Assembly: GCA_947643295.1 (NCBI GenBank)
Contig: CANRVM010000029.1
Coordinates: 1-11,378, forward strand
Length of the DNA: 11,378 nt
Direction of reading: 5' to 3'
From: an uncultured Mycoplasmatota bacterium
Lineage (GTDB): Bacteria; Bacillota_I; Bacilli_A; RF39; UBA660
A program made the translations under genes and the position numbers. A model generated the notes under the pieces. It saw only the letters and a list, made by a program, of their open reading frames with translations, made no database searches and was not told where the DNA came from. Positions 1 to 6,386 of the stretch are shown here, in pieces. Each line of letters starts with the position of its first letter. Position 1 is the first letter of the stretch.

Positions 1-33
1 GAAATGACATTTCAGGTTGATGATATTTTTTAA
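1..33 (+). CDS. 3' end of an upstream gene, probably a phage tail protein
   Basis: Frame 1 is open from the left edge and ends at TAA 31-33, coding for a short tail EMTFQVDDIF. The stop overlaps the strong ribosome site of the next gene, which begins 15 bases later, so the two were probably co-transcribed. The phage assignment comes only from the neighbour, whose N-terminus looks like a prophage tail-region protein; ten residues cannot identify a family. An accidental open frame is possible but less likely given the tight spacing. Confidence 0.4.
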   Translation, partial: EMTFQVDDIF

Positions 34-48
34 GGAGGAGAGCAGAAG

Positions 49-750
49 ATGAAACCATACACAGCTATTAACCCGGTTTTCCATGATACGATACAGATTA
101 CGGAAACCTCAGACTCAGCTCATGCGGATAATATAAATGCCGCTCCGAAAGTTCTGCTGGAGAATACCTTGTCAAACAGACAGGCAATCGAAGAGCTGAA
201 AACCAGCACTGGAAGTACGGAGGAAAGTGAGTATAGTGCGGTGTCAGCTTATCAGCCTGGCGATTACTGCATCTATAACAATGAACTGTACAGATGTATT
301 GCGGCCATTGTTCAAGGAGAACAATGGAATGCCCAGCATTGGGTGAAAACGACAATAGCTAATGAACTTTTGCTCTTAAATAAAAAAGAGATAGAAATCA
401 AAGATACTAAGTTAACGAATTCTAAGTTCATTGATTTAGTGAATAAAGTAAGTAATCATACTTTGACTAGTAAAAACTTAAAAGATATTTTAGATACTAT
501 CTTAGAAAGTGAGAAAGAAATCGATGAAATCATGAAGGAAAAGGGTATCTCTAATATTACAGATACTAGTGTTTTAGAAAGTGTTGTGAAAAAAATAATT
601 CTTGATAACCCTGAAAGTGTAGCTGATTATCAAAATGGAAAAGATCGAGCTGTTAAATACTTAATGGGGCAAATTATGAAAGAAACAAAAGGTAGTGCGA
701 ATCCAAAAATGGTAAATGATATTTTAATGCAAGAATTAAATAGTAATTGA
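49..750 (+). CDS. Chimeric ORF: phage tail-type N-terminus joined to the GatB C-terminal domain
   Basis: This 233-residue ORF starts at ATG 49 behind an excellent ribosome site (AAGGAGGAG, 32-40). Residues 1-106 resemble small proteins of Firmicutes prophage tail modules: a start of the type INPVFHDTIQ, a HADNINAA...LLENTL stretch, and a carbohydrate-binding-like segment at about 66-103 (YQPGDYCIYNNELYRC, then WNAQHWVKTT). From about residue 107 the protein is instead the helical C-terminal GatB/YqeY domain, with NPESVADYQNGK, GQIMKETKGSANP and a final LMQEL. GC is about 45% in 61-360 and about 27% in 361-660. No known protein that I recall has this architecture, and the phage part has no reason to carry a tRNA-amidotransferase domain. 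I read it as a join of two unrelated genes, either real or made in assembly. The ORF itself is clear; a function for the whole is not. Confidence 0.75.
   Translation: MKPYTAINPVFHDTIQITETSDSAHADNINAAPKVLLENTLSNRQAIEELKTSTGSTEESEYSAVSAYQPGDYCIYNNELYRCIAAIVQGEQWNAQHWVKTTIANELLLLNKKEIEIKDTKLTNSKFIDLVNKVSNHTLTSKNLKDILDTILESEKEIDEIMKEKGISNITDTSVLESVVKKIILDNPESVADYQNGKDRAVKYLMGQIMKETKGSANPKMVNDILMQELNSN
355..372. other. Junction between phage-type and chromosomal sequence
   Basis: GC falls from 29 of 60 bases (301-360) to 14 of 60 (361-420), and the protein changes family at about residues 103-108 (TTIANEL). The codons for Asn-Glu-Leu at 361-369 could fit either parent, so a few bases of shared sequence may sit at the breakpoint. 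I see no integrase, tRNA gene or obvious att core beside it. Confidence 0.65.
361..750 (+). pseudogene. gatB: 3' fragment of gatB (Asp/Glu-tRNA amidotransferase subunit B)
   Basis: GatB works with GatA and GatC to convert Glu-tRNA(Gln) or Asp-tRNA(Asn) to the amidated form in the cytoplasm. Only about 125 of the usual ~475 residues are present: the C-terminal helical GatB/YqeY tRNA-contact domain. The conserved GatB tail is easy to read: LNKKEIEIKDTKLT, an LTSKNLKDIL segment in place of the family's ISSKIAKEV, MKEKGI, DNPESVADYQNGK and GQIMKETKGSANP. The catalytic amidotransferase body and the gatC and gatA genes are missing to the left, where phage-type sequence stands instead. GC and codon use match the downstream chromosome, so this side is the native one. 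Because GatB is normally needed in bacteria that lack GlnRS or AsnRS, a truly truncated single copy would be surprising. Family assignment is confident; whether the truncation is biological is open. Confidence 0.85.
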
Positions 751-775
751 AAATAAGAAGGACATAGTGTATAAT
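747..775 (+). promoter_or_regulatory. Sigma-A-type promoter for the 798-4163 unit
   Basis: TTGAAA at 747-752 (5 of 6 to consensus) and TATAAT at 770-775 (6 of 6) are separated by 17 bases, the optimal spacing. The -35 overlaps the TGA stop (748-750) of the preceding ORF. Transcription would start near 782, leaving a leader of about 16 bases that is mostly ribosome site (AGGATGTGGTGAT before ATG 798). No terminator is seen between gatB and this promoter, so read-through from upstream is also possible. Confidence 0.75.
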
Positions 776-797
776 ATAAATACTAGGATGTGGTGAT

Positions 798-1262
798 ATG
801 ATAAAATATATGAAAGATCATATAATTGTAGTTATTGTGGTGCTGTTATTATTAGCAGTTATCTGTTTTTCCTTTTTTATAAAACAGATGTTTTTTGGAA
901 ATAGCAAAAATATAATATATGGAAATAGATTAAATGGTATTGATGAAGTAGCGATAACTTCTAGTGAACAAAAGAGTTTAATTGAAGGACTAGAAGGGGA
1001 TAGTAGTGTGAAAAGTGTAAAATACCATCTGCAAGGTAAAATTATTAATGTCATAATTACTTTAAATGATGATGTGGGAATTGACACAGCAAAAGCATTA
1101 ACTGGTAAAGTTTTAGAGTTCTTTAATGAGGATCAAAAGAAATTTTATGACTTTCAAGTAATGGTAAAAAAAGAAAATGGTGCAAATGATTTTCCAATTA
1201 TAGGGTATAAACATAGTAATAAAGATGGATTTTCTTTTACGAAAGATAGGGCGGCGAGTTAG
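798..1262 (+). CDS. Small single-pass membrane protein, function unknown
   Basis: A 154-residue protein that I do not recognise. Residues 8-33 form one strongly hydrophobic membrane segment preceded by Lys residues (MIKYMKDH), so the rest (about 34-154) probably faces outside. The outer part is a compact mixed domain with alternating hydrophobic positions (about 66-90, VKSVKYHLQGKIINVIITL), then a helix at about 94-112 and a polar tail. This is the look of a small alpha/beta domain, but no motif names it. The start at ATG 798 has a GGTGAT ribosome-site remnant directly before it; ATG 810 is an alternative. Its TAG stop is immediately followed by the ATG of the GGDEF receptor, which implies translational coupling and perhaps a shared job. 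Function is not assigned. Confidence 0.8.
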   Translation: MIKYMKDHIIVVIVVLLLLAVICFSFFIKQMFFGNSKNIIYGNRLNGIDEVAITSSEQKSLIEGLEGDSSVKSVKYHLQGKIINVIITLNDDVGIDTAKALTGKVLEFFNEDQKKFYDFQVMVKKENGANDFPIIGYKHSNKDGFSFTKDRAAS

Positions 1263-3299
1263 ATGAAGAAGAAGTTAGTAATTATTATTCCTATTTTTAT
1301 TGCGTTAGTTGCTTTTATCTTTGTTTATCGGTATTATAATCATAATAATAAAAATACATCTCTTAGTGTGACAGAAAAAAGATGGGTGCAAGAGAATAAA
1401 TCAAAGACAATTGATTTAGAAGTGGTAAATGACTATCCAATTTATGGAATGGATGGAGAAGGCGTTTTATATGACTTTATTGGCGACTTTAAAAGAAATA
1501 TTGGTCTTGAATTTAATGAGATACCATATTTAAAGGCTAGTGCTACTACAACAGATGGTTTGAGATTCCGAGTTTTAAATAATGATGAAAAATTAACAGA
1601 TAAAGATCTTTTACTATTTGAAGACTATTATATTGCAGTAGGAAAAGAATATGTAAGAATTAACCATATCAAAGATATGAAAAATATTACTTTTGGTGTC
1701 TTTGAAAGTGATGCAGAAACCATTAGTTACTATACAAAATCTGCTACCAATATTTCATTTAAAAAGTATCAAACAATAGATGAAATGTATCAAGCTTTAG
1801 ATAGAGGCGAGATTAATATGGTTATTGTGCCTAATATTATGTATCTAAATAAGACTATTGATAATAGTAAATATTCTATTAATTATTATTTTACAGAAAT
1901 GACAAAAAAACTAGTTTTAACACTAACCAATGATGAAAAATTAAATACAATTGTTACAAAATATTTTCATAAATGGAAAGATACAAAATTTATCGATGAA
2001 TATGATAAGGAGTATTTTAATTACTACCTAGGGCAAAATGAGTTATCTGCAAAAGAAAAAGCATCTTTAGTTTCGAAAGTTTATACTTATGGATATGTGG
2101 AAAATATACCTTATGAAAAAATGGTGAATAAACGTGTGACAGGAATTGCTGGAGTATATCTTGATCGTATTTCTCGTCTTGCAAAAATTGATTTTAAATA
2201 TCAAAAATATTCTAGTATAGAAGAATTAAGAGAAGCTGTTAAAAATAAAAAAGTAGATATGTATTTTGATTATTATGGATTAGATGATTCAAATTATAAA
2301 GCAACCTTATCTACCTTTATTGAAGATTATGTTATATTAGGTAAGAAGGAAGATAATTATATTATTAATTCTTTTGAAAGTATTCGAAATAAAGAGGTTG
2401 CTATGCTAGGAAATGACATGCTTTATAACTATGTAAATAATAATGGGAAAGCAAATATTAAAACATTTTCTTCTATAAAAGAGCTTTCAAAAAAATCAAA
2501 AAATAGATTACTTATTATAGATAGAAACATCTATGATTTATATCGAAATACAAAGCTAAAAGACTATAATATACTGTATATGGATACTATGATGAATGAT
2601 TACAAATTTATGATTAAAGATAGTAATAAAGCATTTTATAATTTAGTGAATTATACAATTAATACGAATTCCTATTATATATATAGAAATAGTGGTATGG
2701 AAAGTTTAGGAGAAAGCATTTTAGATGGAAGCAGTTTTGAACAAGTTTATATTATTATACTTATTATTATCTTTCTACCATTACTATTCTTATGTGTTAT
2801 TTATTTCTTATTTAAGACTAAGAAAAAACAAAAACAGGTAAAAATAACAGATAGACATAAGTATACAGATATGCTAACATCCTTAAAAAATCGTAATTAC
2901 TTAAATACAAAGATGCCAGAATGGGAAGAATCAAAAGTATTCCCACAATCTATCGTTGTAATTGATTTAAACAATGTAAAATATGTAAATGATAATTATG
3001 GTCATGAAGAAGGAGACAAACTAATTATTGAAGCAGCAGGTATTTTAGTTAATACTCAGTTAGAAAATAGTGAAATCATTCGTACAGATGGAAACGAATT
3101 CTTAATTTATCTTGTTGGATATAGTGAAAGACAAATTACTACTTATGTGAAAAAACTTGCAAAAGAATTAAAGAATCTTCCACATGAGTTTGGAGCTGGA
3201 ATAGGATTTAGTATGATTCAAGATGAAATTAAAACATTAGATGATGCAATTAATGAAGCTACTTTAGAGATGATTACGAATAAAGAAGATTATAAATAA
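1263..3299 (+). CDS. Membrane receptor with two solute-binding-like domains and a degenerate GGDEF domain
   Basis: The 678 residues read in order: membrane segment (about 4-23); two extracytoplasmic domains resembling family 3 solute-binding proteins (about 45-255 and 270-480; the first ends with NDEKLNTIVTKYFHKW, a typical tail of that fold); a second membrane segment (about 495-517); a basic linker (KTKKKQKQ); and a cytoplasmic GGDEF domain (about 532-678). The GGDEF fold is clear from TDMLTSLKNRNYL and from D568 in DLNNVKYVNDNYGHEEGD. The signature itself is DGNEF (609-613) instead of GG(D/E)EF: the first Gly and the metal-binding third acid are replaced, and the RxxD inhibitory site is absent. 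Established knowledge: active GGDEF proteins make cyclic di-GMP, and such changes usually weaken or abolish catalysis. Inference: it senses a small extracellular ligand, perhaps an amino acid, and either has weak activity or signals as a nucleotide-binding or partner-binding domain. It directly follows the small membrane protein and precedes the YihY gene. Confidence 0.88.
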   Translation: MKKKLVIIIPIFIALVAFIFVYRYYNHNNKNTSLSVTEKRWVQENKSKTIDLEVVNDYPIYGMDGEGVLYDFIGDFKRNIGLEFNEIPYLKASATTTDGLRFRVLNNDEKLTDKDLLLFEDYYIAVGKEYVRINHIKDMKNITFGVFESDAETISYYTKSATNISFKKYQTIDEMYQALDRGEINMVIVPNIMYLNKTIDNSKYSINYYFTEMTKKLVLTLTNDEKLNTIVTKYFHKWKDTKFIDEYDKEYFNYYLGQNELSAKEKASLVSKVYTYGYVENIPYEKMVNKRVTGIAGVYLDRISRLAKIDFKYQKYSSIEELREAVKNKKVDMYFDYYGLDDSNYKATLSTFIEDYVILGKKEDNYIINSFESIRNKEVAMLGNDMLYNYVNNNGKANIKTFSSIKELSKKSKNRLLIIDRNIYDLYRNTKLKDYNILYMDTMMNDYKFMIKDSNKAFYNLVNYTINTNSYYIYRNSGMESLGESILDGSSFEQVYIIILIIIFLPLLFLCVIYFLFKTKKKQKQVKITDRHKYTDMLTSLKNRNYLNTKMPEWEESKVFPQSIVVIDLNNVKYVNDNYGHEEGDKLIIEAAGILVNTQLENSEIIRTDGNEFLIYLVGYSERQITTYVKKLAKELKNLPHEFGAGIGFSMIQDEIKTLDDAINEATLEMITNKEDYK

Positions 3300-3311
3300 G
3301 AGGTCGATATC

Positions 3312-4163
3312 ATGGTTGAGCAAGTTCGAGGTTTTTTCAAAAAGGTTTTAAAATATATTTCTAAGCCAGAAATGAGAGTATTGCCAGGACAACTTGCTTT
3401 TTTTATGGTGATATCTATTATTCCACTGATTGCATTAGTAGGTACGATTGCTGGTTATCTATCAGTGTCAACTGATAAAACTTTTCAAATATTAGACTCT
3501 ATTTTACCTTTTACTATTACAGAAAATTTGATTTCTTTTGTATCAGGAAAAGGAATGACTTTTAATATAGCCATATTTTTTATATCGGCATTTATCTTAG
3601 CATCAAATGGATGTCACTCAATGATTATCACCTCTAATGAAATATATAAAGTAAGGAATCGTAATATTATCTCTCGAAGGATAAAAGCCATTATGATGAC
3701 TTTTATCTTAGTATTCCTATTTCTTTTTTTATTAATTGTTCCTGTGTTTGGAGATACTATTTTTAATATTATTATTGCAAACATTCACAATGAAAGAATA
3801 GTAGATATAGCATATTATAGTTATAAATTATTAAGTTTTCCACTTACTATAGTTGTTATCTTTTACAATATAAAATTATTATATACTGTAGCACCTGATC
3901 GTAAGATTAAAACAAAAAATACAAATACTGGGTCGTTTTTCACTACTTTTTTCTGGATTATTGCCACTAAAATTTATTCAATTTATGCAGGAACTTTTTC
4001 AAATTATAACTTGTTTTATGGAGGTATTTCTACGGTGTTATTCTTATTAATGTGGGTCTATATTCTATCTTATATTTTTGTTTTAGGAATGGCATTTAAT
4101 GCTAGTAATACGAGAAAAGATGATTTTGAGACGATGCAACTTTCCATTATTAAGGAAGAATAA
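3312..4163 (+). CDS. YihY/BrkB-family integral membrane protein
   Basis: This 283-residue protein has about six membrane segments (near 27-50, 84-105, 127-147, 170-190, 207-228, 238-263) and the marks of the YihY/BrkB family: LPGQLAFFMVISIIPLI near the N-terminus, LLYTVAPDRK at 189-198 (the family's Y..P element), and near the C-terminus NLFYGGISTVLFLLMWVY followed by FVLGMAFNA. Length is normal for the family. It was once called ribonuclease BN in error; its real role is uncertain, with envelope transport or membrane homeostasis proposed. The ribosome site AAGAGG (3298-3303) overlaps the TAA of the GGDEF gene, so it is the last gene of that unit, and a terminator follows at once. The family call is firm; substrate and function are unknown. 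Confidence 0.92.
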   Translation: MVEQVRGFFKKVLKYISKPEMRVLPGQLAFFMVISIIPLIALVGTIAGYLSVSTDKTFQILDSILPFTITENLISFVSGKGMTFNIAIFFISAFILASNGCHSMIITSNEIYKVRNRNIISRRIKAIMMTFILVFLFLFLLIVPVFGDTIFNIIIANIHNERIVDIAYYSYKLLSFPLTIVVIFYNIKLLYTVAPDRKIKTKNTNTGSFFTTFFWIIATKIYSIYAGTFSNYNLFYGGISTVLFLLMWVYILSYIFVLGMAFNASNTRKDDFETMQLSIIKEE

Positions 4164-4194
4164 AAATGCAAAATAGATTGCATTTCGGTTTTTT
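4164..4194 (+). terminator. Rho-independent terminator after the YihY gene
   Basis: A perfect 8-bp inverted repeat, AAATGCAA (4164-4171) and TTGCATTT (4178-4185), with a 6-base loop, is followed by CGG and six T residues (4189-4194). It begins directly after the TAA stop at 4161-4163. The stem is AT-rich, so it may be only moderately strong. Confidence 0.75.
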
Positions 4195-4207
4195 GTTATG
4201 ATAGAAT
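4178..4207 (+). promoter_or_regulatory. Extended -10 promoter for the 4283 gene
   Basis: TAGAAT at 4202-4207 is preceded by TG at 4199-4200, an extended -10 (TGATAGAAT). A weak -35, TTGCAT (4178-4183, 3 of 6), lies 18 bases upstream inside the right arm of the preceding terminator. Transcription would start near 4214, giving a leader of about 70 bases before ATG 4283. Confidence 0.5.
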
Positions 4208-4270
4208 GGAAATATCAAAATATAAACAAGGTATATTTGTTTTTAGAAAATAATAACAATGACTATAGTT

Positions 4271-4276
4271 AGGGGG
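4271..4276 (+). promoter_or_regulatory. Ribosome binding site that decides the start at 4283
   Basis: AGGGGG lies 6 bases before ATG 4283. The earlier in-frame ATG at 4259 has only A-rich sequence upstream, without a ribosome site, so 4283 is the better start. Confidence 0.7.
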
Positions 4277-4282
4277 ATTAGA

Positions 4283-5005
4283 ATGGTTGGATTAGTTAAA
4301 AAGAGATTTGAAAAATTTAGATGTTGTGGAGATATTCTTGTAGATTATGACGAAATATTACTTTACTGTCCAGATTACTACAAGATAAAAATAGGACTAG
4401 AAAATGAAGATATTATTTCTAAAGAAGTGATAGATTCTTATTTTGAAGCAAACTACCAACAATCAGAATTTTATCAAAAATTAGAAAACTGTTGGATGGA
4501 CAAAGATGAAATCTATATTTTCATGAAGCAAAATAAAGATTTAAGATGGGAACTTTTAAAAAATGCCTATGAAAGATATGTGGAAAAAAGTATTGAATTA
4601 TGTAATTTAATAGACTATATAGGACATTATCCAGCTACTTATCCAGTTCCAAAGGAAGAGGAAAAAGATCCAGTTATGGAAGCACTACTAGAAAAATATG
4701 ATATTATGGTGAGATATCATTTATCTGATGAACTTGATAAGATGCAGATTACTTCTGATGACGTAGTAAGAATCATGGAGAGTTTAGAAAAACGATTAAT
4801 TGCTCTTAGCGCCATCAGTATTCGTGTATCTGAGGAAGATTGGTTTTTAAGAAACTCACCAGAAATTAAATTTAGAAGTAATATGACACATTTAATAGAA
4901 GAGGCAGACTATTTCCCTGAATCTAATTTTCAGAAAAAAGGTAGATCAAAAAGAAAAGAAGGAAAAATGTATTTAAGAAAGCAACATGGGAATCGTGTTG
5001 TTTAA
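4283..5005 (+). CDS. Hypothetical soluble protein, 240 residues
   Basis: I do not recognise this protein. With the start at ATG 4283 it begins MVGLVKKRFEKFRCCGDIL and has no membrane segment or signal peptide, so it is probably cytoplasmic. It is mainly helical and charged, with many aromatic residues. Visible points are a Cys-Cys pair near residue 14, a central helical stretch (about 75-115, with LRWELLKNAYERYVEKSIEL), a Pro-rich bend (HYPATYPVPKEEEK), another helical stretch (DDVVRIMESLEKRLIALSAIS) and a strongly basic tail (KKGRSKRKEGK...), which could bind nucleic acid or acidic lipid headgroups. It is transcribed alone, with its own promoter and terminator, so the neighbours give no functional clue. 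AT content matches the surrounding genes. Confidence 0.75.
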   Translation: MVGLVKKRFEKFRCCGDILVDYDEILLYCPDYYKIKIGLENEDIISKEVIDSYFEANYQQSEFYQKLENCWMDKDEIYIFMKQNKDLRWELLKNAYERYVEKSIELCNLIDYIGHYPATYPVPKEEEKDPVMEALLEKYDIMVRYHLSDELDKMQITSDDVVRIMESLEKRLIALSAISIRVSEEDWFLRNSPEIKFRSNMTHLIEEADYFPESNFQKKGRSKRKEGKMYLRKQHGNRVV

Positions 5006-5018
5006 AAGAAAAGTATCG

Positions 5019-5050
5019 AAGTAGGTAGAATAGTCTATTTACTTTTTATT
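5019..5050 (+). terminator. Rho-independent terminator after the 4283 gene
   Basis: AAGTAGGTAGA (5019-5029) pairs along all 11 positions with TCTATTTACTT (5034-5044), counting two G-U pairs, around a 4-base loop. A T-rich run (TTTATT, 5045-5050) follows. It lies 13 bases after the TAA stop at 5003-5005. Confidence 0.75.
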
Positions 5051-5078
5051 GTCTTGGTGGAGATATTTATGATACAAT
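5049..5078 (+). promoter_or_regulatory. Extended -10 promoter for the polysaccharide operon
   Basis: TACAAT (5073-5078) with TG at 5070-5071 forms an extended -10 (TGATACAAT). The -35, TTGTCT (5049-5054, 4 of 6), is 18 bases upstream and shares its first two bases with the T-run of the preceding terminator. Transcription would start near 5085, leaving only about 9 leader bases (containing GGTGAAG) before ATG 5094. Confidence 0.6.
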
Positions 5079-5093
5079 GATAATGGTGAAGTC

Positions 5094-6386
5094 ATGAATA
5101 AAATAAAAGATATTTTAACAATCCATATAGAAAAAATAATCCTTGTTTTTTTATTTTTACAGCCATTAATCGATGTTTTGACGGCGGTATCCTTAGTAAT
5201 ATTCCATCATTCATTTTTATTAGGTCTTGGTGTTAGAATGTTGTTTCTATTACTCATGGTATCTTATGTTATTATTAATCAGCCTAAAAATAGAAAATAT
5301 TTGATAATAATTATTATTTATATGGTATTATTTATGACAAATATTTCCTTTGAAAAAGGAATCAATTCTTTTAATTATGAATTAAAGTCTCTGATGAAAA
5401 CCTTTTACTTTCCGCTTGTTTTATTAGGATTCCATGAAGTTTATCGAACTCATAGTTCTTATAATTCCAATAACTTAAACAAAATATTTATAGTTTATCT
5501 ATTTTTTGTTTTAGTTCCAAATTTCTTAGGTATTGGATTTCAATCTTATGAGGTAACCAAAAGTGGGAGTATCGGATTTTTTTATACAGCGAATGAAATT
5601 GGTGCGATATTAGCAATATTAATGCCTATCTTTTTTTATCATTTATTTCAAAAAGAAAATAAAATAATCAATGTTTTAGGTATTATAATTGTATTCTATT
5701 TATATTTATCGATAGGAACAAAAGCACCTCTTATTTTATTTATGATATTGTTAATTTATTATTTAGGTAGTTACATTAAAACATTAATACATTCTAAGAA
5801 ATATAAAAGTCTTTCTTTTATTTCAGTTTTATTGCTAGTACTTTGTTCTTCTGCTATTGTCCTACTTCCAAAAACGAACTTTTATCAAAATATTAAGGTA
5901 CACTTAGAATATTTAGAAATTGAAAAACCTAGTGATATTTTGAAAGATAGTAAAACACTGGATCATTTTATTTTTAGTGAGAGGCTTCGTTTTTGGTCTG
6001 CTACGAGTAAAATTTACGAGAAAAGTAGTCTTGTAGAAAAATTAATCGGTATTGGATATATTAATAATTATAGTACAGATCAAGTGAGTATGAAAATGGT
6101 AGAAATGGACTTTGTAGATTTATTTTATCGACATGGAGTTTTAGGTTTTTTTCTTTATTTACTCCCATTTGGTAGTCTTTTATATCACATAATAGTAAAA
6201 TATGTTAGAAAGAGAAAACAATTGAAGAAAAAAAATCTAAAAGTAGCTTATCTGTTTAGCATTAGTTTTGCCATACTTTTATCCTTAATTACAGGACATG
6301 TTATTCTTTCCCCTTCTGTATCTATCTATATTGCATTAATTCTTATTTTACTTTATAATGATTTATATGAGGAGAGTAAGTTATGA
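5094..6386 (+). CDS. O-antigen ligase/Wzy-like polysaccharide membrane protein
   Basis: A 430-residue integral membrane protein with about ten hydrophobic segments. A large outward loop at about 260-342 is followed by membrane segments, the usual layout of O-antigen ligase and Wzy-type polymerases. Family-like elements are ANEIGAILAILMP (166-178), LSIGTKAPLILF (205-216), ERLRFWSAT (296-304) and GIGYINNYS followed by EMDFVDLFYRHGVLGFFLYLLP (337-358). Inferred role: joining lipid-linked oligosaccharide units into a polymer, or transferring a glycan to an acceptor, on the outer face of the membrane. It heads the operon with glycosyltransferase and dTDP-rhamnose genes; its TGA overlaps the next ATG (ATGA). 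The ribosome site is weak (GGTGAAG, three bases before the ATG). This superfamily has low sequence identity, so polymerase versus ligase cannot be decided here. Confidence 0.82.
   Translation: MNKIKDILTIHIEKIILVFLFLQPLIDVLTAVSLVIFHHSFLLGLGVRMLFLLLMVSYVIINQPKNRKYLIIIIIYMVLFMTNISFEKGINSFNYELKSLMKTFYFPLVLLGFHEVYRTHSSYNSNNLNKIFIVYLFFVLVPNFLGIGFQSYEVTKSGSIGFFYTANEIGAILAILMPIFFYHLFQKENKIINVLGIIIVFYLYLSIGTKAPLILFMILLIYYLGSYIKTLIHSKKYKSLSFISVLLLVLCSSAIVLLPKTNFYQNIKVHLEYLEIEKPSDILKDSKTLDHFIFSERLRFWSATSKIYEKSSLVEKLIGIGYINNYSTDQVSMKMVEMDFVDLFYRHGVLGFFLYLLPFGSLLYHIIVKYVRKRKQLKKKNLKVAYLFSISFAILLSLITGHVILSPSVSIYIALILILLYNDLYEESKL

Noticed and set aside
98..355. Open frame of 85 codons on the minus strand inside the phage-type part
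   Set aside because: It lies wholly opposite the clear phage-like coding frame, has no ribosome site, and its translation has no domain character.
818..1087. Open frame of 89 codons on the minus strand opposite the small membrane protein
   Set aside because: Antisense shadow of an AT-rich gene; low-complexity Ser/Thr/Ile-rich translation and no promoter or ribosome site.
4224..4242. Hairpin AAACAA / TTGTTT in the leader of the 4283 gene, considered as an attenuator or riboswitch part
   Set aside because: Six pairs with a single G-C, and only two T residues follow; expected by chance at this base composition.
4259..4282. Longer start (ATG 4259) for the unknown gene
   Set aside because: No ribosome site precedes it, whereas AGGGGG stands 6 bases before ATG 4283.
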